Notes under the pieces: generated by a model
Told to the model about the DNA's origin: nothing
The model's database searches: none
The model's input: only the letters and a program-made list of their open reading frames with translations
In this document: piece after piece, positions 26,677 through 34,348 of the stretch
Layout of the letters: the number at the start of each line of letters is the position of its first letter
How positions within the stretch are numbered: position 1 is the stretch's first letter
Made by a program: the position numbers and the translations under genes
DNA from: Magnetococcales bacterium DCbin4
GTDB lineage: Bacteria > Pseudomonadota > Magnetococcia > Magnetococcales > UBA8363
Assembly (NCBI GenBank): GCA_002753735.1
Contig: PEAN01000033.1
Span: 1-40,460, forward strand
Reading direction: 5' to 3'
Length of the DNA: 40,460 nt

Positions 26677-27857
26677 GGTTCCACTCCCGGGAAGAGTCCT
26701 TGTTTCCAAAGATAGCCCATCTGGTCGCCATCATTCATGAATGCAACCAGTTGTTCATCATTGCGCGCGCGATGAACCCGGGTATATCCCTGCTTCTTGG
26801 TGAGCCAGAAGACTTCATCGATGGTCGTTGCATTCAGGAAGTCGGGTGAATGGGTGGAAACAAACACCTGGCCTCCCTGTCTGGCATAGGTACGGAATTC
26901 TTCCGCCAATTCCACGAGCAGTGAATGATAAAGCTGATTTTCCGGTTCTTCGACACACAACAGGGGGTGTGGTTTCGGGTCATGTAACAGGATCAGGTAG
27001 GCCAACATTTTGATGGTGCCATCGGATACATGACGGGCAAGGAAGGGGTCCGAAAATGCGGCGTCCTGAAAACTGAGCAATACCCGTCCTTCCTCGGTGG
27101 TTTTGGATTTGACCTGAGAAATCCCGGGTACCCTCTGGGCCAGCTTTGTCAAAATGGTATCGAATATTGGACGGTGCCGGGTGTAGAGGAATTGGACCAC
27201 CAGGGATAGATTCTCTCCCTCCGTGGACAGATGTTCGGCATATCCCGCCTCTTGTATGGGGCGGGCACGATGGATGTGAAAATCGGAGACGTGCCAGCTT
27301 TCGATCAAATTGCCCAACTCTTTGACGACGGGAAAGCGTTCAAACTGCGCCAATCCCTTGATGGCCAGGATGTCAGGCGATTTCAATGTGTGTTCCTCGC
27401 GCTTGAGCAGACGTACATCGGTGACTTGTTCAAGTTCATTGGTTACGGCGTAGCCGGTTCCATTCCGAAAGTCGAGAAAATGCCAGGGTTGGCCATGACG
27501 CCCGCGGCGGTATTTCAAAAGTTCGCGGCTGATGACCGGGTCGCCATGCTGTTCATCGATGGCAAGAAAATAGCTGGCCAGAGGGGCGTCACCCCTGATT
27601 CTGAATTTCAGTTCAATTTCAATGGCTCCTTCTGCATTGCGGCTGCGCACTTCCTGAAATCCACGGCTGCCCCCCATTTTGGCCAAGGCCGTGTGGATGT
27701 TGCTGGAAAAGGCTTCACGCAGGAATCCAAACAGATTGAACAAGGTGGACTTCCCGGTTCCGTTGGCCCCGACGAGGACACAAAAGCGCGGAATGTTCTT
27801 CAGTTCCACATCCTGAAAGCATTTGAAATTTTTCAGTCGTATGGATTCGATCTGCAT
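26673..27857 (-). CDS. AAA family ATPase (AAA_15/AAA_21, RloA/OLD-like)
   Basis: This 394-residue ATPase of the SMC/RecF-like type has Walker A GANGTGKS (30-37) after IRLKNFKCFQDVELKNI. A signature-like SDGTIKMLAYLILL segment precedes Walker B LLCVEEPENQLY (about residues 297-308), and a distal STHSPDFLN closes the core. Such ATPases are commonly paired with a TOPRIM-like or DUF4276 protein and many pairs act in phage defence or DNA repair. No nuclease domain is fused here. The start at 27857 has AGGAG six bases upstream, and the 14 preceding in-frame codons are not needed. The downstream partner is broken although this gene looks intact. Confidence 0.85.
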   Translation of the reverse strand: MQIESIRLKNFKCFQDVELKNIPRFCVLVGANGTGKSTLFNLFGFLREAFSSNIHTALAKMGGSRGFQEVRSRNAEGAIEIELKFRIRGDAPLASYFLAIDEQHGDPVISRELLKYRRGRHGQPWHFLDFRNGTGYAVTNELEQVTDVRLLKREEHTLKSPDILAIKGLAQFERFPVVKELGNLIESWHVSDFHIHRARPIQEAGYAEHLSTEGENLSLVVQFLYTRHRPIFDTILTKLAQRVPGISQVKSKTTEEGRVLLSFQDAAFSDPFLARHVSDGTIKMLAYLILLHDPKPHPLLCVEEPENQLYHSLLVELAEEFRTYARQGGQVFVSTHSPDFLNATTIDEVFWLTKKQGYTRVHRARNDEQLVAFMNDGDQMGYLWKQGLFPGVEP

Positions 27858-28060
27858 GACCGGCTCCTGGGCATTCCGGGATGGACAACGGAGGATCATT
27901 CTGTTGGCATGACGTTACCATTTCACAAGGTCAATTCAATATCAATGACCTTTGGGTGGGCGGAATGATGCCAACTCCTTCTGCATGCATTTTGCATTCA
28001 TGAATGTCATCGTGTGCAATTTTGGCTGAATCGCCATTTTTCCAACGGCAGGAGTGTGCC

Positions 28061-28267
28061 ATGATTCCCCTTCAGATCGTCATCAAGAAAGACAGTTATG
28101 CCATCGCCCGCACGTTTGACGAGCAGGAGTTGGTCTCCGATATTCGACGGATGGAAGATGCATTGAGTATCTTCCATGAATTGACCCACTGTGAAGGACG
28201 CCCGGAAGATCCAGAGATGGACGAAGCGTCGTGGCAGGTCGTGCCGGGATGTTTGAGCCTCCATTGA
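28061..28267 (+). CDS. Small acidic protein of 68 residues, function unknown
   Basis: AGGAG lies about seven bases before the ATG at 28061. The product begins MIPLQIVIKKDSYAIARTFDEQELVSDIRRMEDALSIF and is soluble, rich in acidic residues and predicted to be mostly helical in the middle. No domain was recognised. It is divergent from the AAA ATPase (203 bases apart) and convergent with comEC, whose stop lies nine bases away. A longer frame upstream lacks a ribosome site. Confidence 0.5.
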   Translation: MIPLQIVIKKDSYAIARTFDEQELVSDIRRMEDALSIFHELTHCEGRPEDPEMDEASWQVVPGCLSLH

Positions 28268-28276
28268 TCATCCTGA

Positions 28277-30688
28277 TCAACCGCCACGATCCGGGGGTTG
28301 CATCCACAATTCGTTGCCGTCGGTTTCCCAGATGATCGTCCCCAGATGATCGGTACGCCAAAGCTGGCTTCCAGCCTTGCGCCATCGGTCGAGAACCCGG
28401 GGGTGAGGGATTTTTTTGTTGCGGCTGGCATCGCAACTGAAGACGACGTGCCGGGGTTGAAGGTTGGCGATGAACTCCGGGGTGCTGGAGGTGCTGCTGC
28501 CGTGATGCGGGGCCATGACGACCGAATAACGGGTCTGGGGATGGTGTTCCACAAACCATGCCTCGCCGGGGGCTTCGATGTCCCCTGGAAACAGGAACTG
28601 ATGCCGACCCAGGGTGATGCCCGTCATGACGGAACGGTCATTGATCGAGGTTTTCTCCCAATCCAGTTCGGGCACCATGGCCCACAGGGTCATGGCATCG
28701 GTTCGCAAGGTTTTGTGATCGATCCGTTGGAGATTGACCCCCTGTTCCATGGCCATCTGAATCAACCTTCGATAATAGGGGTTGTTTTTTTCTTCGTCGG
28801 GGAAGGTGCCCAACCAGAGTTCCTTGACGGGAAAGTTGCGTAGCAGGCTGATGGCGCCAACCATGTGATCCTTTTGGGGATGACTGATGACGATGCGTTC
28901 CAGTTCCCGGGCGCCATGATGCCAAAGGTAGGGCGAAATCACCCCTTCGCCAACATTGAACCGGGGTGAATCGACGCCACCGGCATCCACAACCATCCAC
29001 CGTTCATCGGGACTGCGCACGACCATCGCCAATGCCTGGCCGACATCCAGTATGGCAACATGGAGCCGTCCCGGAGCCGGGCCTTCCCGCGGCCAGAACA
29101 GGGCCATGAGTGCCAATCCGGCCACCCAGACCCGGCCCCGTTTCCAGGGCATGATGAAGCTTGCGGCAAACAAGGCCACACTCCATGAAATGCCCCAGAG
29201 TGAAGGTCCGGGCAGACGCTGCCATCCCTGCGGCAAGTGTGACAGCCAGTCGATCCAATGGACGAAAACTTCCAGGCTCCAGCCCATGGCATCCAACAGG
29301 CTGTTGGCAAGGCCGGGGAGAATCCCATGGGCAATCAATGCGGCAAATCCCAGGGGAAGCGAAACAAAACCGATCCAGGGGACACCCACCAGGTTGCCCG
29401 GAAAACCATAAGGGGTGAATCGGTGAAAGTGGTAAGCCACGACAGGGGCGGTGGCCAATCCCATGAACAGGATCATGACAACCGATCGCCAGAATCGGCG
29501 TTGCCGACTGCCGGTGAACGGAGCGACATTGAAAAAAAACAACAATGCGGCCACGGCAACAAAGGTCAAATGGAAACTGGCGCCCAATAATTCTGCCGGC
29601 CAGAAAAACAATAAAATAGTGGCTGAGATGATCAGCATGTTGATGCCGAGGATTCTGCGCCACAAAAACAGCCCCAGTAACAACAGCCCTGTCACCAGGG
29701 TGGCTCGTTGGGTCGAGATCGACCAACCTGCCAACTGACTGTAAATGATCAATGGAATCAATGTCAGGATGGCGGCGAATCGTTTCATGTCCCAGCGCCG
29801 TGATGCCGGGATGAAGAGCACGAGCATCCAGCGCAAAAGGAGAAAACTCCAACCTGCCACCATCGCCAAATGCTGGCCCGAAATGGCCAGCAAATGATAA
29901 GTGCCCGAAATCAGCAAGGCGTCATTGAGCCGTTCGCTGATCAGTCCCCGCTTCCCCACCAACAACCCTTCGGCCAACCCTTCACTGGTGGGTGGCAAGC
30001 GTGACACGATCCAACGCGAAATCTGACTGCGCAGACGGTTCCAATAAGCGGTCTGCGCATATCCGATCGGGATGAGTGATGCATTGCGTGCCAGATAACC
30101 CGTTGCAACATAACCGTGACGTTGGAGCCAGGCGCCATAATCCAGGCTTCCCGGGACCCGGTTGCCTTCAGGGCGACGCAGGCGCACCTTCGCCTCGATC
30201 CGGTCACCCGGTTGCACCATGCCAACCTGTTCATGATGGACGGTCAGCCGGATTTGATCCGAACTGCTCCATCCCTTCTCCGGCCAGTCAAGGTGGCCCA
30301 AGTCCAATAAAACTGAATCGTAACGATCCACTCGATCCATGATGACCCCCTGAAGGCGATGAGGGCGTTCATACGCCTCATTCGGCAATTCCCGGGGCAC
30401 TTCCAAATTGAAGTTGACGGCAATAATCGCCGCCATCATGCCAAACACTGCCGGCCAGAGGGAACTTTTTCTCGAAACCTGAATCCAAACAGCAAAGGAC
30501 AGCAACATCCAGGATGCTGCGACGGGGGGGAGTGCTCCCTCTCCCCTGATGTGGAACAGTGCCAACAGCATGGCGATCATGCCGATTAAAAACAGGGTAC
30601 TGCCCCGGGTGGCCCTCCGGACTGCTTCAACAGGGGCGATTTTGGCGTGGGTGTATACTGCTTGCGTTTCCTCCCCTTGAGTCCACAT
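28277..30688 (-). CDS. comEC: ComEC/Rec2 DNA uptake channel protein
   Basis: This inner-membrane protein of 803 residues is expected to move single-stranded DNA into the cytoplasm during natural transformation. It has an N-terminal membrane pair followed by the OB-like DUF4131 region (to about 200), then the Competence domain with its hallmark HLLAISGQHLAMVAGW and many membrane helices (to about 540). A C-terminal metallo-beta-lactamase domain follows, with ISHPQKDHMVGAISLL and later MAPHHGSSTSSTPEF. The first metal motif reads HPQKDH instead of the usual HxDxDH, so one metal ligand differs. The start at 30688 has no strong ribosome site. Other competence genes are not visible nearby. Confidence 0.93.
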   Translation of the reverse strand: MWTQGEETQAVYTHAKIAPVEAVRRATRGSTLFLIGMIAMLLALFHIRGEGALPPVAASWMLLSFAVWIQVSRKSSLWPAVFGMMAAIIAVNFNLEVPRELPNEAYERPHRLQGVIMDRVDRYDSVLLDLGHLDWPEKGWSSSDQIRLTVHHEQVGMVQPGDRIEAKVRLRRPEGNRVPGSLDYGAWLQRHGYVATGYLARNASLIPIGYAQTAYWNRLRSQISRWIVSRLPPTSEGLAEGLLVGKRGLISERLNDALLISGTYHLLAISGQHLAMVAGWSFLLLRWMLVLFIPASRRWDMKRFAAILTLIPLIIYSQLAGWSISTQRATLVTGLLLLGLFLWRRILGINMLIISATILLFFWPAELLGASFHLTFVAVAALLFFFNVAPFTGSRQRRFWRSVVMILFMGLATAPVVAYHFHRFTPYGFPGNLVGVPWIGFVSLPLGFAALIAHGILPGLANSLLDAMGWSLEVFVHWIDWLSHLPQGWQRLPGPSLWGISWSVALFAASFIMPWKRGRVWVAGLALMALFWPREGPAPGRLHVAILDVGQALAMVVRSPDERWMVVDAGGVDSPRFNVGEGVISPYLWHHGARELERIVISHPQKDHMVGAISLLRNFPVKELWLGTFPDEEKNNPYYRRLIQMAMEQGVNLQRIDHKTLRTDAMTLWAMVPELDWEKTSINDRSVMTGITLGRHQFLFPGDIEAPGEAWFVEHHPQTRYSVVMAPHHGSSTSSTPEFIANLQPRHVVFSCDASRNKKIPHPRVLDRWRKAGSQLWRTDHLGTIIWETDGNELWMQPPDRGG

Positions 30689-30982
30689 GGAATATCAAAA
30701 GATCATGAATCGCTTGAGGAAGGATCCGTATATAGTTTTTCTGATACGCTTACAAAAAAATATGATTGTAAATTGTTCATCTCAATGAGATTTTCCCCCT
30801 TGCGTCAGAAAGGATCCATGTTTAGCATGCAAGTGAAGGATGGATGTCCTTTGGCGGAAGATTCAGAGGGTGCCGGGACATGAAGAACGGACTCTTTCAA
30901 ACATTGTTGCTGAAAGTTGTACGTTCTTGCACAACGTGAACAGCGATTGGTCTTGAAATCATTCTCAATAGGCAGCCCCATC
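30689..30982. other. Divergent gap between comEC and a small membrane protein gene
   Basis: This is an AT-rich region with a short palindrome, ATCTCA-A-TGAGAT (30779-30791), that could be an operator. No gene was recognised in it. Confidence 0.3.
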
Positions 30983-31255
30983 ATGAATCATCAAACCAAA
31001 CCCTTGGTGAAAAGTCGTGTTCTTATTTTCATCGGCGGGCTTTTAATCATCGGAGTGACCCTCCTGGGATTGTCGAGCAATCATGCGGACATCATTCGTG
31101 AAGATGTCCGGATGGGGCCCATGATTGCGGCGCTGCGTATCATCCTGCCCATGTTTGTCTGCATCGGCCTGATTTATTTCCTGGCCAACGTTAAAAAATG
31201 TACCCATTGTGGCAAAATCATGTTCTGGAAACGGCGGACGCCGCCCCACTCATAA
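30983..31255 (+). CDS. Small membrane protein with a C-terminal CxxC motif
   Basis: From the ATG at 30983 the product is 90 residues. Two membrane helices (about 11-30 and 45-65; RVLIFIGGLLIIGVTLLGLS and ALRIILPMFVCIGLIYFLA) are separated by a short loop. The C-terminus is VKKCTHCGKIMFWKRR, a single CxxC half-site as in zinc-ribbon tails. No family was recognised. A frame with a TTG start 22 codons upstream also exists. The start chosen gives the first helix a normal position, though no strong ribosome site is seen. It stands alone. Confidence 0.5.
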   Translation: MNHQTKPLVKSRVLIFIGGLLIIGVTLLGLSSNHADIIREDVRMGPMIAALRIILPMFVCIGLIYFLANVKKCTHCGKIMFWKRRTPPHS

Positions 31256-31339
31256 CGAATACGTCTGCTGCTCCATCAGATGAATCGTCTAGAGTTACGT
31301 CGCTGTCGCTACCGTTCAAAGGTCTTATGGTTTTCCTTT

Positions 31340-31490
31340 GTCACATTCATTAATCAGGAATGATTGACACTCAAAAAATCAATGAAAGAGAAAAGGGGTC
31401 CGGGGGATTGCCCCCAGAGCCTTTTTTCTATCGATATTTTTATACATATCAGTTAATTGCCAGTCATCCTCCCCAATTGATGAATCTGAC
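31340..31490. repeat. Compact palindromic element with imperfect terminal inverted repeats (MITE-like)
   Basis: The left end GTCACATTCATTAA (31340-31353) and the right end TTGATGAATCTGAC (31477-31490) are inverted repeats matching at 12 of 14 positions. The centre carries the family hairpin (CGGGGGATTGCCCCCAG, about 31401-31417) within an AAAAGGGG...CCTTTTTT context. The inverted right flank aligns without gaps for about 70 bases with the element at 40372, with roughly a dozen mismatches. It lies downstream of the PhoB-like gene (stop at 31517) and of the small membrane protein gene. It lacks the hexamer spacer and the second and third hairpins seen at 20 and 22.7 kb. Confidence 0.75.
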
Positions 31491-31516
31491 AAAGTAGAAC
31501 CAGTATTCGATCCTGT

Positions 31517-32251
31517 TCACGGTGCCGCGTTGGCGACGACCTCGGCAGCGCTGGAAAAACGGTATCCGGAACCCCGGACGGTTTCGATGCGGTGGTGGTG
31601 TCCCCACGGTTCCAACGCCTTGCGCAAATGGCGGACATAGACATCCACGGTTCGTCCTCCAACCTTGTCATCTCCTCCCCAGACCTGTTTAAGAACACTG
31701 TCCCGTCCGTGAATGACATCGGGATTGGTCATGAAAAAGGCCAGAATCCGAAAAGCAATCCGTCCCAGGTCGATTTTTGCAGGAGGCATTCCCGCAATGA
31801 CGGTCTGTTCCTTGAGATCCAGAAGCAGATCCGCCATCCGGATCGTGCCGTCCGCACCTGAGGTTCCCTGATTGAGCAATGCCTGAATGCGTGCTACCAG
31901 AACAGGGGGTTTAAACGGTTTGACGATATAGTCGTCAGCCCCGATCTCCAACACCCGCAACCGGTCTTCTTCACTGTCCCGCGCCGTCACCATGATGATG
32001 GGAATCTGGGCGTAGGTGACCTTGGCTTTCAGATAACGCAGCAGTTCCACCCCCGACACCCCCGGCATGACCCAGTCCAGAAGGATGATGTCAGGACGTT
32101 CCTCTTCGATCATGAGGCGGGCCTGCTCGGCGTTGTCGGCCATGATGCATTGATATCCAGCCCGATCCAGGACATCCATCATCAATTCACGAAAATCGGG
32201 AATGTCATCAACAACGAGAATCTTTTTGGTTGGGCGATCCTTGTTTTCCAT
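31517..32251 (-). CDS. OmpR/PhoB-family response regulator
   Basis: This regulator of about 244 residues has a receiver domain with D15-D16, phospho-acceptor D59 in IILLDWVMPGVSG, T in MVTARDS and K in YIVKPF. A winged-helix DNA-binding domain follows (IDLGRIAFRILAFFMTNPDVIHGRDSVLKQVWGG, RTVDVYVRHLRKAL, ETVRGSGYRF). It resembles PhoB/PhoP-like regulators, but no sensor kinase or phosphate genes adjoin it. The ATG at 32251 is preceded by GGAG at long spacing; a TTG start eight codons upstream is possible. It is the last gene of a minus-strand set, with operator-like repeats in its leader (32288-32350). Confidence 0.9.
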   Translation of the reverse strand: MENKDRPTKKILVVDDIPDFRELMMDVLDRAGYQCIMADNAEQARLMIEEERPDIILLDWVMPGVSGVELLRYLKAKVTYAQIPIIMVTARDSEEDRLRVLEIGADDYIVKPFKPPVLVARIQALLNQGTSGADGTIRMADLLLDLKEQTVIAGMPPAKIDLGRIAFRILAFFMTNPDVIHGRDSVLKQVWGGDDKVGGRTVDVYVRHLRKALEPWGHHHRIETVRGSGYRFSSAAEVVANAAP

Positions 32252-32287
32252 GAGGCCACCGTTCTCCAACGACAATGTTTTCCAATA

Positions 32288-32350
32288 CGTTCATGGGATC
32301 CAGGGGATCGATGAACGCACGGGCGAAACAATGGTACCGTTACCATTGTT
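32288..32350 (-). promoter_or_regulatory. Two inverted repeats upstream of the PhoB-like regulator
   Basis: AACAATGGTA (32327-32336), CCGT and TACCATTGTT (32341-32350) form a perfect 10-bp inverted repeat. CGTTCAT (32288-32294) and ATGAACG (32311-32317) form a second, 7-bp one. They fill most of the gap between cobO (stop at 32368) and the regulator start. The tight first palindrome looks like a dimeric repressor site. Neither has a U tract that would mark a terminator. Confidence 0.4.
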
Positions 32351-32367
32351 GCCCAAAAGGGATCGAA

Positions 32368-32904
32368 TCAAAATTCCACACCTTTGCAGGCTTTGATGCC
32401 GGCGTTGAAGGCGTGTTTGATTTCAACCATCTCTGTCACCGTGTCGGCAGCATCCATGATGGCCTTGGGCGCATTGCGTCCGGTCATGATCAGGTGGAGC
32501 GATTTCGGGCGTTCTTCCTGGATGAAGTGAACCACTTCTTCGTCGGTCAGCCAACCAAATCCCAGTGCCATGTTGATTTCATCGAAGACGACCAGATCAA
32601 ATTCACCCGAAAGGGCTTTTTGCCGACAAAAATCCCAGATTTCCCGGCTTTTTTTCCGATCCCCTTCAGGATCCTCGGTTTTCCAGGTAAATCCGTCACC
32701 AAGGGCGTACCATTCCATGTTGTCGAACAATTTGGCTGCTTTTTCCTCACCGGTGGGCCAAGCCCCCTTGATGAATTGAATGACGCAGACCTTCATGCCC
32801 CATCCGGCGGCACGAAACGCCATGCCGAATGCGCTGCTGGATTTCCCCTTGCCATTGCCGGTCAAGACCAGAACCCTGCCCAATCGTTTTTTCTTGTGTT
32901 CCAA
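32368..32904 (-). CDS. cobO: Corrinoid adenosyltransferase CobO/BtuR
   Basis: CobO transfers the adenosyl group of ATP to reduced corrinoids to form adenosylcobalamin precursors. The 178-residue product shows the P-loop GNGKGKS (16-22), the VCVIQFIKG segment, DLVVFDEINMALGFGWL (Walker B) and LIMTGRNAP. All match the CobA/CobO family and its normal length. It starts with TTG at 32904, supported by GAGGT seven bases upstream; no in-frame ATG fits. The upstream hydrolase gene ends 39 bases away, so no cobalamin riboswitch fits between them. No other cobalamin synthesis genes are nearby. Confidence 0.95.
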   Translation of the reverse strand: MEHKKKRLGRVLVLTGNGKGKSSSAFGMAFRAAGWGMKVCVIQFIKGAWPTGEEKAAKLFDNMEWYALGDGFTWKTEDPEGDRKKSREIWDFCRQKALSGEFDLVVFDEINMALGFGWLTDEEVVHFIQEERPKSLHLIMTGRNAPKAIMDAADTVTEMVEIKHAFNAGIKACKGVEF

Positions 32905-32943
32905 AGCACTACCTCATGGGTTACAGAAACGGTACGGGTTTTG

Positions 32944-33657
32944 TCAATAGAACTTACCCGTCTCCAGGAAATGATGCGTCAGTTGCGCAGTTCTGCGGGA
33001 GAGTACCATTCCCAGGTGGATGTGGTCCACTGTTGTATGCTGTGCACCTTCAAGGCAGGTTTCGGCCACCTGTACCGTACCATCGCTGGGACCTTCCATC
33101 CCCAGGACCAGATGACTCAATCCCAGGGGGAGTTTGCCGGCGATGACGCCAATTTCCCGTCCGGGGGGGGCGGAACGGGGGCCTCCCGAATACAACCCCT
33201 GATCCATGCTGCCACCCAGCAAAAGGCTGCCAAACGGCCAGCGGCTCAGGCGCCTGGCGGCCAGACAACCGCGAAACGGAGTTGCCATGGCGACCATTCG
33301 TCCCACGACGGCCTGGGGATGTTGGTAGAGCATGTGCAATGCAACCAATCCTCCCAGGCTGTGGCAGACCAGGTGGACCGGTGGGGCGTTTTTCGCCTGA
33401 ATCATGTCCTTGCCGAACGTGGTTTCCAGGAAACGCCAAAGGCTGTTGGCATTGTCCAACAATCCAGCCCGAACGGTGGGATATCTGAAGAACAACGTAT
33501 GGTAGCCGTGTTTTTCCAGCTTTTTGGCCAATGGTTTGAGTTCCGTCCCGTCCAACCAAAGACCATGCACCATTACGACCGTTGCTTTCTTATCCTTCAT
33601 GTGCGCCATATCGATCACGGTATGGGTTATCGGTGTCCGGGCCTGGGGATTTGACAC
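32944..33657 (-). CDS. Alpha/beta hydrolase (lipase/esterase-like)
   Basis: This soluble hydrolase of up to 237 residues has an oxyanion segment VVMVHGLWLDG and a nucleophile elbow LVCHSLGG (S100) of the G/C-x-S-x-G type. The probable acid is D192 in EGPSDGTV, and the general-base histidine is near 212-214 in VDHIHLGM. The layout resembles bacterial triacylglycerol lipase/PGAP1-like hydrolases, but the substrate is unknown. There is no signal peptide. The start is uncertain: GTG at 33657 or ATG at 33598 (MKDKKATVVMVHG), neither with a strong ribosome site. It is 39 bases from cobO and likely co-transcribed with it. Confidence 0.82.
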   Translation of the reverse strand: MSNPQARTPITHTVIDMAHMKDKKATVVMVHGLWLDGTELKPLAKKLEKHGYHTLFFRYPTVRAGLLDNANSLWRFLETTFGKDMIQAKNAPPVHLVCHSLGGLVALHMLYQHPQAVVGRMVAMATPFRGCLAARRLSRWPFGSLLLGGSMDQGLYSGGPRSAPPGREIGVIAGKLPLGLSHLVLGMEGPSDGTVQVAETCLEGAQHTTVDHIHLGMVLSRRTAQLTHHFLETGKFY

Positions 33658-33785
33658 CAGGATCCGGGGTGGTTATCTTCGCACGCCAATCAAACTGTTT
33701 ATACCAGCATTTATATCTTTTAAAAATGCGGAACGCAAATCTTTGTCGTGCGTTTGGGGTTGGTGTCGTTTGAAACGGTTGGTCG

Positions 33786-34292
33786 TCAGCCGCAGCGGCG
33801 GCGGACCAGAATGGTTTGATAGAGTCGGCCCAGGGCATTGCGCAGGTCGGGGTCGGATACGGAGGCGACCATGCGGGTTGCCTTGTCCGATTCTTCGGGA
33901 AGGGGTGGCGGAAGTTGTTCGGCGGGACGCTGTACGCGGTTGTCGATGGAGGTGCGCAAGGTTCCCTGGATCAGGCGCAGGTCGCGAATGCGACTGTCAG
34001 GACTGCATTTTTGGATGGCTGCAAGCAATCCGGGTTTCATATGGATCATTTGTGTCGCCCAGACGGGCGAATCGACCCGAACGGTCAGAAGGCCGTTGGT
34101 GAGCCGTTCCGGCTGCGAATGTCTGGCCATCTGTTCTCCAACGGCCCGGGACCAGATGGCGCTCAGGAACCGGGCTTTACCCCGTGGCCGTTCCATGAAG
34201 GAGGCGGTCAGTTTGGCAATGACCTGGTCAATGGGGATGAACCCACCCGAAGGGGTTTGGTTTTCTGGTTTTTTTCTCTTTCCGGTATCCAT
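33786..34292 (-). CDS. DciA-like (DUF721) protein
   Basis: This protein of 168 residues has the DUF721 core FLSAIWSRAVGEQMARHSQPERLTNGLLTVRVDSPVWATQM followed by LLAAIQK and IRDLRLIQGTL. DciA proteins recruit or regulate the replicative helicase DnaB in bacteria that lack DnaC. The C-terminal 50 residues are proline-rich, then basic. The ATG at 34292 begins MDTGKRKKPEN; a TTG 12 codons upstream is in frame, and no strong ribosome site was seen for either. It is divergent from the TPR gene, 56 bases apart, so the two probably share a compact promoter region. Confidence 0.75.
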   Translation of the reverse strand: MDTGKRKKPENQTPSGGFIPIDQVIAKLTASFMERPRGKARFLSAIWSRAVGEQMARHSQPERLTNGLLTVRVDSPVWATQMIHMKPGLLAAIQKCSPDSRIRDLRLIQGTLRTSIDNRVQRPAEQLPPPLPEESDKATRMVASVSDPDLRNALGRLYQTILVRRRCG

Positions 34293-34348
34293 GATCGATT
34301 TTATAGCGGTGACTTGCCTTGTCCTCAAGGGAGCGTTACTCTGATGTC

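Noticed and set aside
26742-26753. Palindrome CATTCATGAATG, seen again near 27997-28008
   Set aside because: One copy lies inside the ATPase coding sequence and the two show no shared flanks, so chance is sufficient.
32905-32943. Cobalamin riboswitch upstream of cobO
   Set aside because: Only 39 bases separate the genes, too little for that riboswitch.
32275-33654. Open frame of 459 codons on the plus strand across cobO and the hydrolase
   Set aside because: Both minus-strand genes have intact catalytic motifs; the plus frame has none and spans two genes and their spacer.
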